IMG/VR virus record: IMGVR_UViG_3300001533_001861
Location: 1 to 28,085 of that record
Strand: one strand, 5' to 3'
Source of the DNA: a virus
DNA length: 28,085 bases
The notes under the pieces are model-generated. The model was not told where the DNA came from, did no database searches, and saw nothing but the letters and a program-made list of their open reading frames with translations. Positions within the stretch are counted from its first letter, which is position 1. Every line of letters begins with the position of its first letter. Shown here piece after piece: positions 1 through 7,800 of the stretch. The translations under genes and the position numbers were made by a program.

Positions 1-1
1 T

Positions 2-298
2 AGTAATAAAAGAGATAAAAAGGGCATAGCAAAAAGGTCGGGATCTTGGGCTCATGCGATGGCTTGGATTGCTTGTGATGATACTGGTAATGAGCCATTA
101 TTTTTAGTACAAAATAGTTGGGGCAAATGGAATGATGGAGGTCATCCAGATTGGGGACCAATTCCAGATGGTTCTTTTTTAATTACAGCCGATGTTGCTG
201 CTAATATGTTGTCTCAAAATGGAAGTTACGTTTTTAGTGAATTCGATGGTTTTCCAGTACAGAAACTTCCTAATTATGGATTCGAGAATTATTTATGA
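2..298 (+). CDS. Papain-like (C1) cysteine peptidase, C-terminal fragment
   Basis: The frame is open to the left edge, so the gene begins outside the window; the first internal ATG (59) is unlikely to be the start because the motif region begins before it. The fragment carries the second half of a C1A peptidase active site: a His in SWAHAMAW (residue 18 of the fragment) and the Asn/Trp motif QNSWG, followed by a Gly-rich stretch ending in GSFLI, the usual papain-family arrangement around the catalytic His and Asn. The catalytic Cys would lie upstream, outside the window. The stop overlaps the next start (ATGA), so it is probably co-translated with the serine-peptidase protein that follows. 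In a phage this could be a virion-associated or maturation protease; that role is inference. Confidence 0.8.
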   Translation, partial: SNKRDKKGIAKRSGSWAHAMAWIACDDTGNEPLFLVQNSWGKWNDGGHPDWGPIPDGSFLITADVAANMLSQNGSYVFSEFDGFPVQKLPNYGFENYL

Positions 299-3183
299 GT
301 AGTTATATTAGAAGTAGCGGAAACCAGCATTATCTTATATACAAAAACGGTAAACCGTATGTATATACAACAAATAGTGTTATACCATTAGCAGAATACT
401 GCGAGCCATTATTGTACATGACTAATTGGCAAAATTTTGATAACCATTGCAATAATTATTTAAACACTATATCTAGCGTACCTTTAGAAACAACTTGGTG
501 GGTTCCTCCAAACGTTTCATCTGTTCCGGCCAAAAATTTGTACGATCTTGATAATGCCGATCTAGATTTGCCTAGAAGTTTACTCTGCGGAACTCCTCCA
601 CAAGTTAATATGTCAACCGCTATTAGAGTATTTATTACAGATGATGATTTTTTTGGTATTTATATTTTTAACTTTAATGGATCGACATGGGAGCTGAACA
701 CAGATCTAAGTTATATACCTAATTTATCAGTATATCCTGATTCTACAAGTAGTTACCACAATAAATACCTAGTCAATCTAGTAGAAACACGACCAGGGTT
801 ATCCAATTGGCCGTATCAAGGGTATATAGAATATAGTCATGATTCATACCTTTTGGATAATGACATGTCTATTAAACAAGACGCTTATGCTTTTCCTTGT
901 AGATTCGTTTTCAGTGCAATAAAGCATCCTGCTGATGTAACAGATGGTTTAAATTATAGTTCAGATACCGGAATTTTCCCAACAGGTGTTGGTAAGCGAT
1001 TAGTTTCTGGATTTAAAATGCCTATGCAATGGAGAGTAGCTTATAAGGATTTCAATCTAAATACTCAAATAGGTTTTTCTTTTACCGGCCCTGCTAGTAA
1101 TTATGTTTCGGGCTATGCTGAACAAGGAAATGTTTCTAATAATCCTTATTATTTATATGATCCTGCAACCGTCGGTTATAAAACTCCAGTATGCACAGGC
1201 ATCACGGAAGGTGGTTTTGCCTACAAAGTAGCAATTACTGGCTTCGGATTTAGCAATACCAATTTACCCAGCAACAATATGGCTAACCAATTGTATAGTG
1301 AATTACTAGATATATATCTGAGTCAAGCGCCAGAGTTCGAAAAAATAGTATTCAACAACGATTACACCTATGATCCAACACCAGCTACATCAAATGAAAA
1401 ACAAAATGTAACAGCTGTTTGGTCGTTGTTGTATAGTTGTGATAGACCGGTAATCGATCCATGCTTAGACACGATAGATCCTGTTATAGAGACCAATGAA
1501 ATAAAAGTTATAAGTGATATATCGTGTTTTGGTTCAACTACAGACATTGACTGGTGGTGTTCGGAAAGCATTGCTAAACCCACAGCAGCTGAATTTCAAG
1601 CAGAAGGTATAACAAAAATTATTCCAGTATATTCCGGAGTTTCTGGATTAAGGCCAATAATACAACATTCGGCATATTCAATTCCTAGTGGATTACTATA
1701 TCCAGATGCAGAAACAGATATAGTTTCTTTAAAAAGTATATATGAAGACGCAACAGAAAATATAGATGGTAGATTAAGACTATTGGGAGAAGTCACAGAT
1801 ATAAATAGAGGTACATTTGCAAATGTATATTCTTCTACCAATGTTAGAAATACAACAGTTTGGACTAATAAAATAAGTCCTGTAGACATAACATGTGTAA
1901 GTACACATCAAACTGGTGGCGTATTGATCTCTCCAAGACATACTTTACATTGTGCGCATCTTGGTTGGTATCCTAAAGCTAATGATGTAATGAATTTTGT
2001 TAAATCAGATAATACAGTAGTATCTGCAACCGTATTAAGTAGTACAACTATCGAGGGTTTTAGTAACGAAACGGGACATCCTTACGATATGGCATTAACA
2101 TATCTTGATATAAACGTAGAATCTTCCGGAATTCCAGTTTGTAAGGTTTTGCCAGACGATTATCAAACTTATCTATCTCCCATAGTCTACGACTCATTTG
2201 CTGATTTTTCAACTCGAACAGCAGTTTCGGGAAAATATTCGGTACCAGCTATGTGTCTACAAAATAATGAAGACGTACTTTCGGTAGGTAATTTGGTGGC
2301 TTTAATAAAGGTTCCAGCTCAAAATAGTAATCAGGTTAGTCCAGGATACACAGTATTAAACAGTAATTCTACACTAAGAACCAAATTTACCTATAGTGTA
2401 GATGGTGGAGATAGTGGTAGTCCAACATTTCTGGTTATAGATAATCAACTAGTATTAGTTGGAACTATAACACAATCGGGTTATGGTCATGCTGGAACAG
2501 CTATTATAGAGGAAGTAAAAACACGAGTAGAAAGTAGAATGAATAGCCTCGCCGCTGCGCAAAATGATAATACCTCTTACTCACTAACACCAATAGATTT
2601 AAGCGATGCTGATCTATCTACCATTTTTTATAGAAACGAATCTAATGAATTAGATCCCGAACTCTTTAGACAATGGTTAAATTCCAACGTGTCTTTTGCA
2701 AAATATGACGGTTCTTTGTCGGATCCAGCACAAACACTAGGTATTTATTGGTATACCGACACTATTGACCCAACTACTATCTATGCTAGGTTGTTCCCTG
2801 ATTATTCAAATAAAGTAGCAGATTATGGACTAATAATAGAAGATGCAGAATCAACTTTTAACGGTAAGTATAATTGGAATTTAAACTCTAATCGCTGGAT
2901 ATTATCCACAAACCCTAATGTACAAATGAGATGTTCAAACAACAATTGGATTTTAGGAGTTCTAGATGGTGCTACATACACAACCTATTACTCTCTAATT
3001 AGTGTAAGCAGCGAGTACTCGTTGTTGCCTACAACTAATGGATCAACATCAGATGCATTTCAAGAAGTTTATAATAGTAGCGTTTATACTTGTCAAAGTA
3101 TTCCATTGGGAACTTGGTCAAGTGATGGATATATTGGAGCTAACTTCTTAATAACATCTCAATTAGGAGAAATATATCAATGA
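295..3183 (+). CDS. Large protein with embedded chymotrypsin-fold serine peptidase domain
   Basis: 962 residues. The only recognisable domain is at about residues 535-770 and looks like an S1-type (trypsin/chymotrypsin fold) peptidase. A catalytic His is in the TLHCAHL motif (H555), an Asp in HPYDMAL (D598) and a Ser in GGDSGSP (S707), in the correct order and spacing for the fold. The roughly 530 residues before it are rich in Asn, Ser, Tyr and aromatic residues, look beta-rich and match nothing I can name; about 190 similar residues follow. No signal peptide is evident. It starts at the ATGA overlap with the cysteine peptidase gene, so two peptidases of different catalytic type are translationally coupled. 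It could be a virion structural protein with a processing domain or a secreted protein. The peptidase call is firm; the role is unknown. Confidence 0.75.
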   Translation: MSSYIRSSGNQHYLIYKNGKPYVYTTNSVIPLAEYCEPLLYMTNWQNFDNHCNNYLNTISSVPLETTWWVPPNVSSVPAKNLYDLDNADLDLPRSLLCGTPPQVNMSTAIRVFITDDDFFGIYIFNFNGSTWELNTDLSYIPNLSVYPDSTSSYHNKYLVNLVETRPGLSNWPYQGYIEYSHDSYLLDNDMSIKQDAYAFPCRFVFSAIKHPADVTDGLNYSSDTGIFPTGVGKRLVSGFKMPMQWRVAYKDFNLNTQIGFSFTGPASNYVSGYAEQGNVSNNPYYLYDPATVGYKTPVCTGITEGGFAYKVAITGFGFSNTNLPSNNMANQLYSELLDIYLSQAPEFEKIVFNNDYTYDPTPATSNEKQNVTAVWSLLYSCDRPVIDPCLDTIDPVIETNEIKVISDISCFGSTTDIDWWCSESIAKPTAAEFQAEGITKIIPVYSGVSGLRPIIQHSAYSIPSGLLYPDAETDIVSLKSIYEDATENIDGRLRLLGEVTDINRGTFANVYSSTNVRNTTVWTNKISPVDITCVSTHQTGGVLISPRHTLHCAHLGWYPKANDVMNFVKSDNTVVSATVLSSTTIEGFSNETGHPYDMALTYLDINVESSGIPVCKVLPDDYQTYLSPIVYDSFADFSTRTAVSGKYSVPAMCLQNNEDVLSVGNLVALIKVPAQNSNQVSPGYTVLNSNSTLRTKFTYSVDGGDSGSPTFLVIDNQLVLVGTITQSGYGHAGTAIIEEVKTRVESRMNSLAAAQNDNTSYSLTPIDLSDADLSTIFYRNESNELDPELFRQWLNSNVSFAKYDGSLSDPAQTLGIYWYTDTIDPTTIYARLFPDYSNKVADYGLIIEDAESTFNGKYNWNLNSNRWILSTNPNVQMRCSNNNWILGVLDGATYTTYYSLISVSSEYSLLPTTNGSTSDAFQEVYNSSVYTCQSIPLGTWSSDGYIGANFLITSQLGEIYQ

Positions 3184-3332
3184 AACTATTAGATAAAATA
3201 GCATTAAATAGATTAGTAGCAATAATAACAAATTTTATTTTGGGACTAGTTAAAATTTTTGCTCCAAAATCATTAGACGATATAGACGTACCAAAACCAC
3301 CAAAAAGAAAAATATTTCCTTGGAGAAAATAA
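3180..3332 (+). CDS. Small hypothetical protein with a hydrophobic N-terminal half and a basic tail
   Basis: A 50-residue ORF beginning at the ATG that overlaps the preceding stop (ATGA) and ending in TAATG with the next gene. A hydrophobic stretch at about residues 11-28 (LVAIITNFILGLVKIF) could be a membrane or amphipathic segment; the C-terminal third is rich in Pro, Lys and Arg (PKPPKRKIFPWRK). The tight overlaps on both sides are the main evidence that it is translated. It sits in a run of four small membrane-type genes, a context compatible with lysis or envelope functions, but no family is recognised. Confidence 0.6.
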   Translation: MKLLDKIALNRLVAIITNFILGLVKIFAPKSLDDIDVPKPPKRKIFPWRK

Positions 3333-3601
3333 TGAATAAAATAATTTTATGTTTATTAGGCTTATCTGTGTTTTATTCGTCTGATACTGTGACATCTCCA
3401 GCTCCGACAAAAGCTGCTGTGGTCATTGCTGGTTCGATAGTGGCACAAAATCACGACAACGAAAACAAAAAATACAAGAGAAAAGATTGTCCTGTTTGCA
3501 AAGGTAAAGGTTGGTATATTAGCGGAGACGATATTAAGAAAGTAGATTGTGGCTATTGTGAACCAGAAAAAACAGATCCACCACTTACAACAAGGAGATA
3601 A
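3332..3601 (+). CDS. Small protein with N-terminal hydrophobic segment and DnaJ-like CxxCxGxG zinc motif
   Basis: 89 residues from the ATG at 3332, preceded by GGAG at 3322-3325 and overlapping the previous stop as TAATG; a TTG at 3320 would add four residues but is less well placed. Residues 1-15 are hydrophobic (signal anchor-like), followed by a second Ala/Val-rich stretch at about 27-38 (KAAVVIAGSIVA). The C-terminal part has CPVCKGKGW and then CGYC, a pair of Cys-x2-Cys motifs of which the first has the CxxCxGxG form of the DnaJ zinc-binding domain. One zinc ion is likely bound. Because no J-domain is present, this is not a DnaJ chaperone; the function is unknown. Confidence 0.7.
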   Translation: MNKIILCLLGLSVFYSSDTVTSPAPTKAAVVIAGSIVAQNHDNENKKYKRKDCPVCKGKGWYISGDDIKKVDCGYCEPEKTDPPLTTRR

Positions 3602-3603
3602 TT

Positions 3604-3993
3604 GTGGACGAAAAGTTAAAAAATCTTGCTGAAAAAATTCGTCAGATAGCTAATATTCCAGAAGAAGAAACTTTTGGAAGCGTTATGGCTATATTAATGA
3701 TTATAAGTATAACCTTAACTCTTATTAGGGTTATGCAAGAATGCAACAAAACAAAACTCAGCACAACTTCTTCTAAAGAAGACAAAGTATCACTTTACGG
3801 AACGGAATTGCGTCACTATTCTATCGGTAAAGGATGGTTCACAAAAATGCGAATCAAAAAAATAATTAGGCAAAAAATGTCAAAAGAACAGTACAATATG
3901 TACGGAGCATCTTTGCTTAATGCTTTATTGTCTACAGGAGAAACTCTCACGGACGAGGAAGTATCAACTTTAGTGGAGAACGCCAATGTTTAA
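3604..3993 (+). CDS. Hypothetical single-pass membrane protein
   Basis: 129 residues, GTG start preceded by AAGGAG at 3592-3597 with a 6-nt spacer, so the start is well supported. One clear transmembrane segment lies at about residues 26-43 (VMAILMIISITLTLI), flanked by an acidic N-terminus and a basic region (TKMRIKKIIRQK) at about residues 80-92. The C-terminal part is helical and acidic. The small size and single membrane span in a block of small membrane genes would fit a holin-like or envelope-interacting protein, but no holin family is recognised. The end overlaps the next gene by 8 nt. Confidence 0.7.
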   Translation: MDEKLKNLAEKIRQIANIPEEETFGSVMAILMIISITLTLIRVMQECNKTKLSTTSSKEDKVSLYGTELRHYSIGKGWFTKMRIKKIIRQKMSKEQYNMYGASLLNALLSTGETLTDEEVSTLVENANV

Positions 3994-4237
3994 TATATTA
4001 GTATGGTGTGTATATGGTTTATTTGTAGGTAGTATAGCTAAATCCATTGTTCCCGGTGAGGAACGCATGGGATTTTTTCAAACCATAGCAATAGGTGTAG
4101 CAGGTTCTTATATGGGCGGAGCTGTATTGTATATGGTTGGTAAATATGATAGTGTTAGTCCGGCCGGTATTGTAATGGGTGTAGCTGGCGGAGTAATAAG
4201 CTTACTCTTATATAATAAATTAGTTCATAACTCTTGA
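3986..4237 (+). CDS. GlsB/YeaQ/YmgE-like (transglycosylase-associated) membrane protein
   Basis: 83 residues with three hydrophobic segments (about 3-18, 31-50 and 60-77) and the Gly-rich pattern of the GlsB/YeaQ/YmgE family. GLFVGSIAKSIVPGEE near the N-terminus corresponds to the family's G-x-I-A-x-x-x-x-P-G motif, and GVAGSYMGG to the second helix. In bacteria these small integral membrane proteins are associated with stress responses and have no established enzymatic role. In a phage it may act on the host envelope, which is inference. It overlaps the preceding gene by 8 nt and is the last gene before a promoter, so it probably ends an upstream operon. No terminator hairpin follows it. Confidence 0.75.
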   Translation: MFNILVWCVYGLFVGSIAKSIVPGEERMGFFQTIAIGVAGSYMGGAVLYMVGKYDSVSPAGIVMGVAGGVISLLLYNKLVHNS

Positions 4238-4261
4238 CTTTCAGTCTTCTTGTGATATAAT
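4234..4261 (+). promoter_or_regulatory. Strong sigma70-type extended -10 promoter for the nucleotide metabolism genes
   Basis: TTGACT (4234-4239), 16-nt spacer, TGA then TATAAT (4256-4261): near-consensus -35, extended TGn and perfect -10. The ATG of the dCMP deaminase begins only 7 nt after the -10 box, so the predicted transcript would start at or within a base or two of the start codon, and no Shine-Dalgarno is present. A leaderless mRNA is the natural reading. Confidence 0.85.
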
Positions 4262-4268
4262 TATTTCT

Positions 4269-4739
4269 ATGAGAAGACCCAACTGGACAGATTATTTTTT
4301 AGGTTTAGCCAAAGTTGTTTCACAACGTAGCCACGACATTCAAACTCAACACGGTTGCGTCATAACGGATGAACACAATAGGATTCTAGGAATAGGATAT
4401 AATGGATTTCCAAGAAATCTAGACGATAGTGCTCTCCCAAATACTCGTCCGGATAAATATCCCTGGATGATACACGCAGAAAGAAATGCGCTTTCTAATT
4501 GTACTATTCGACCAGAAAACGGTATAGCTTATGTTACTGGTCAATGCTGTAATGATTGTGTTATGGCGTTGTGGCAAGAAGGTGTTCGTAAAGTTATAAT
4601 GATGAACACACACGGTACTCATTTATTTGATAACAATCAACAGAAAATTTTTGATACATTTATTGAATTAAGCGGTATGAAAATAGAATATATCACTCCT
4701 GATCTTTTATGGATCAAGGATCTTAGTGGTGTATTATGA
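4269..4739 (+). CDS. Deoxycytidylate (dCMP) deaminase
   Basis: 156 residues. It converts dCMP to dUMP, the precursor for dTMP synthesis. The cytidine-deaminase zinc site is visible: HAE at residues 69-71 (zinc-binding His and proton-shuttling Glu) and C94 and C97 in GQCCNDC. The usual PCxxC is CCxxC here, with Cys in place of Pro. The GYNGFPR motif (43-49) typical of dCMP deaminases and the N-terminal RPNWTDYFLGLA segment fit the phage T4 cd/ComEB-like family in length and order. It is the first gene behind the promoter at 4234-4261, apparently leaderless, and lies two genes before the ribonucleotide reductase, consistent with joint dNTP supply. Its end overlaps the next small gene as ATGA. 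Confidence 0.93.
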   Translation: MRRPNWTDYFLGLAKVVSQRSHDIQTQHGCVITDEHNRILGIGYNGFPRNLDDSALPNTRPDKYPWMIHAERNALSNCTIRPENGIAYVTGQCCNDCVMALWQEGVRKVIMMNTHGTHLFDNNQQKIFDTFIELSGMKIEYITPDLLWIKDLSGVL

Positions 4740-4885
4740 TATACACAACACTGTTTTATGGTTCATTAGTATTATACATATATCAAAGTATTACCGGAAA
4801 TCAAAATATGATTGAGCAATCTTTCAAGGCAGTGGTAATACTCGGTTTAACTGCCATTCTTTCGTCTTTACAAAAACAGAAATAA
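4736..4885 (+). CDS. Small hypothetical membrane protein
   Basis: 49-residue ORF starting at an ATGA overlap with the deaminase stop and ending 12 nt before the reductase start. Two hydrophobic stretches are visible, about residues 5-17 (TLFYGSLVLYIYQ) and 32-44 (AVVILGLTAILSS), joined by a polar loop, with a basic C-terminal tip (QKQK). That is a hairpin-like two-span topology. Translational coupling and full use of the inter-gene space support it being real. No family is recognised. Confidence 0.55.
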   Translation: MIYTTLFYGSLVLYIYQSITGNQNMIEQSFKAVVILGLTAILSSLQKQK

Positions 4886-4897
4886 ATAGGAGAAAAT

Positions 4898-7800
4898 ATG
4901 TCTGCTCTTCAAGAACTTCAAAATTATACATTTGTTAGTAAATATGCTCGTTGGCTTGAAGATAAACAGCGTCGTGAGACATGGAAAGAAGCTGTTGAAC
5001 GTGTTAAAAATATGATGCATACTATGTATGCAGATAAGAATATTGCTGACGAAATTAATTGGGCTTATGATATAATGTACAAAAAAAAGGTTCTTGGGAG
5101 TCAAAGATGTCTACAGTTTGGTGGGGATCCTATATTAAAAAGAAATGCAAAATTGTATAATTGCACAGCAAGCTACTGTGATAGATTGAGATTTTTCCAA
5201 GAGTGTTTTTGGTTGTTGTTGTGTGGTAGCGGAACCGGATTCAGCGTACAAAAACATCATATTGCCAAGTTGCCCAGTCTTTCGTTAAAGCCCAAAGATA
5301 AAGATCAAGGGATTAAATATATTATAGAAGACAGTATCGAAGGCTGGGCCGACGCTCTGGGTGTTTTATTGAGTTCTTACTTTGTTAAGCCTTCTGAAGA
5401 GCGATTTGAACAATATAAAGATGAGTATGTAATATTTGATTATTCTGAAATTCGCCCACAAGGATCAACATTAAGTTCTGGAGTTGGCAAAGCCCCGGGG
5501 TTTGAACCACTGCAAAAAGGACTAGAAAAAATTAGAGTTCTACTAGATCGTTGTGTTGCCAACGGACAAAAAAAAATACGACCAATAGACGCTTATGATA
5601 TTGTTATGCACAGTAGTGATGCTGTATTAAGTGGTGGAGTTAGGAGATCTGCTAGTTTAGCATTATTTAGTGATGATGATCAAGAGATGATTAAGGCTAA
5701 AACCGGCAATTGGTTTATAGATAATCCACAGAGAGCACGTAGTAATAATTCAGTACTACTTTTGAAAGATGGTACATCGTTTGAAAAGTTTGCTTCGTTA
5801 ATGGAAAGTGTTAAAGAGTTTGGAGAGCCTGGATTTATTTGGAGTGATTCTACAGAAATAGTTTTTAATCCTTGTGTTGTTGGTGATTCTCTGGTAGCTA
5901 CAAAACATGGACTGTCTCTCGTAGACGAACTTATAGACAAACCATTCGATGCTTTGGTGGACGGTGAATTGTATTCTAGTCTCAAAGGATTTTGGAAAAC
6001 CGGAACAAAAGATGTTATAGAATTAGAATTTGTATCCGGCAGAAAACTAAGAGTCACACCTAATCACAAAATAATGACGACCCAAGGATGGAAAGAAGCT
6101 AAAGACATTACTTGTAAGAATGAAATAATTATCAATAATCACAGGTCTTTTCATACTTCTATAAATATAGAAAACAAAGAATATAAAAAAGGATATTTGT
6201 TAGGATCATTTTTAGGTGATGGTAATTACTCTAAAAAATCAGGGCAACTTAAGTGGTGGGGAGAAGAGAAAGACGAATACAGATCTGAAGCTTATGATAT
6301 GCTTTCTGATATAGGGTGGTTAAATAATCATAATAGTAAAGACACAAATAATGTCTCTGTATATGCCTCGATATCTTGTCAAAAATTATTAAGTTTTGCA
6401 GAACAAAGAAATTGCATGGTCGGCTCGTCAAAAAGATTGACAAAAAAAGCTCTTTCGGGAACCTGGGATTATATCAGTGGGTTGATTGGAGGATATTTTG
6501 ATGCTGATGGGACGGTCTCTGTTAATCATGTTAAGGGATGCTCTCTAAGAATATGGTCTGTACAATTAGAGAATTTAGAAAATTTACAAATAGCTCTTAA
6601 TAGTCTAGGCATTTATAGTAAAATATATAAAGAAAGATTATCAGCTGGACATAGACTCATGCCAGATGGAAATGGTGGAGAAAAAGAATATTTTTGTGAA
6701 ACCGGCCATGAATTATGTATTTCATGTGATAATATAGTCAAATTTCATGAATTAATTCCACTCAAAAATAAGGCTAAGTCTGAAAAAATACAACAAATTG
6801 TTTCTGGCTATAAACGATTGCCGAATAGGACTAATTTTACAGACAAGCTGATTAATAAAACTTTTGTAGGAGTATTAGATGTTTATGATTGCACAGTAGA
6901 AGATATTCATGCTTTTGATAATGACGGGGTTTATGTTCACAACTGTGTTGAAATCTCACTTTGGCCAGTTAATGAAAAAACAGGACAATCCGGGTGGCAA
7001 GGATGTAATCTCTCTACTATTAATTGTTCTTCTATAGAAGACGAAATAGACTTTTATGAGAGATGTAAAGCCGCCGCTATTATAGGAACTTTACAAGCGG
7101 GATTTACCAAATTAGAATATTTAGGTAAAAATACCGAACAAATATTTGAGAGAGAAGCTTTATTGGGCGTGTCCCTAACCGGCATTATGGAAAAACACGA
7201 CTTGGTTCTTTCCGAAAAAGTATTACGTCAAGGAGCCAAAATAGCTGTGGATACAAATAAAGAAATGGCTAAAAAAATTGGAATCAATCAAGCTGCTAGA
7301 GTAACTTGCTTGAAACCCGAAGGATGTCTTGCCAAAGAAACAATGGTTACTAGTAATTATGGAATATTGTCTCTTGAGGAGATGGGGGACATATATGGAG
7401 ATGAGTGGCAATCTCTAGATAACACTATGGTTGCCACAGACAAATCAAATCAAAAAGCCTCCAAATTTTTTGTTAATGGATATAAACCCACTAAAATAAT
7501 TTTAACTTCAGGTGGTATTGAGTTAGAATCTACACTTAATCACAAATTTAGAACATTAACTGAAGAAGGTCAGTATATATGGAAAACTGCAGAGGAATTA
7601 TCTGTAGGAGACATTTTGCCTTACAGATTGGGAGCATATAGTGGAGGTTCTGATCAGACACTAAATATTCCCAATATAGAAATATCAAGCCACGCATCAA
7701 GACTGAATATGGATATTAATTTGCCAAATATTATCGATACAAATTTTGCTTGGTTTCTTGGTTTATATACAGGAGACGGCTCCAATCACCCAGGAAAATA

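Noticed and set aside
5040-5074. Promoter-like CTGACG ... TGATATAAT inside nrdJ
   Set aside because: The -35 is poor and the spacer is 19 nt; it lies within the coding sequence with no gene start nearby.
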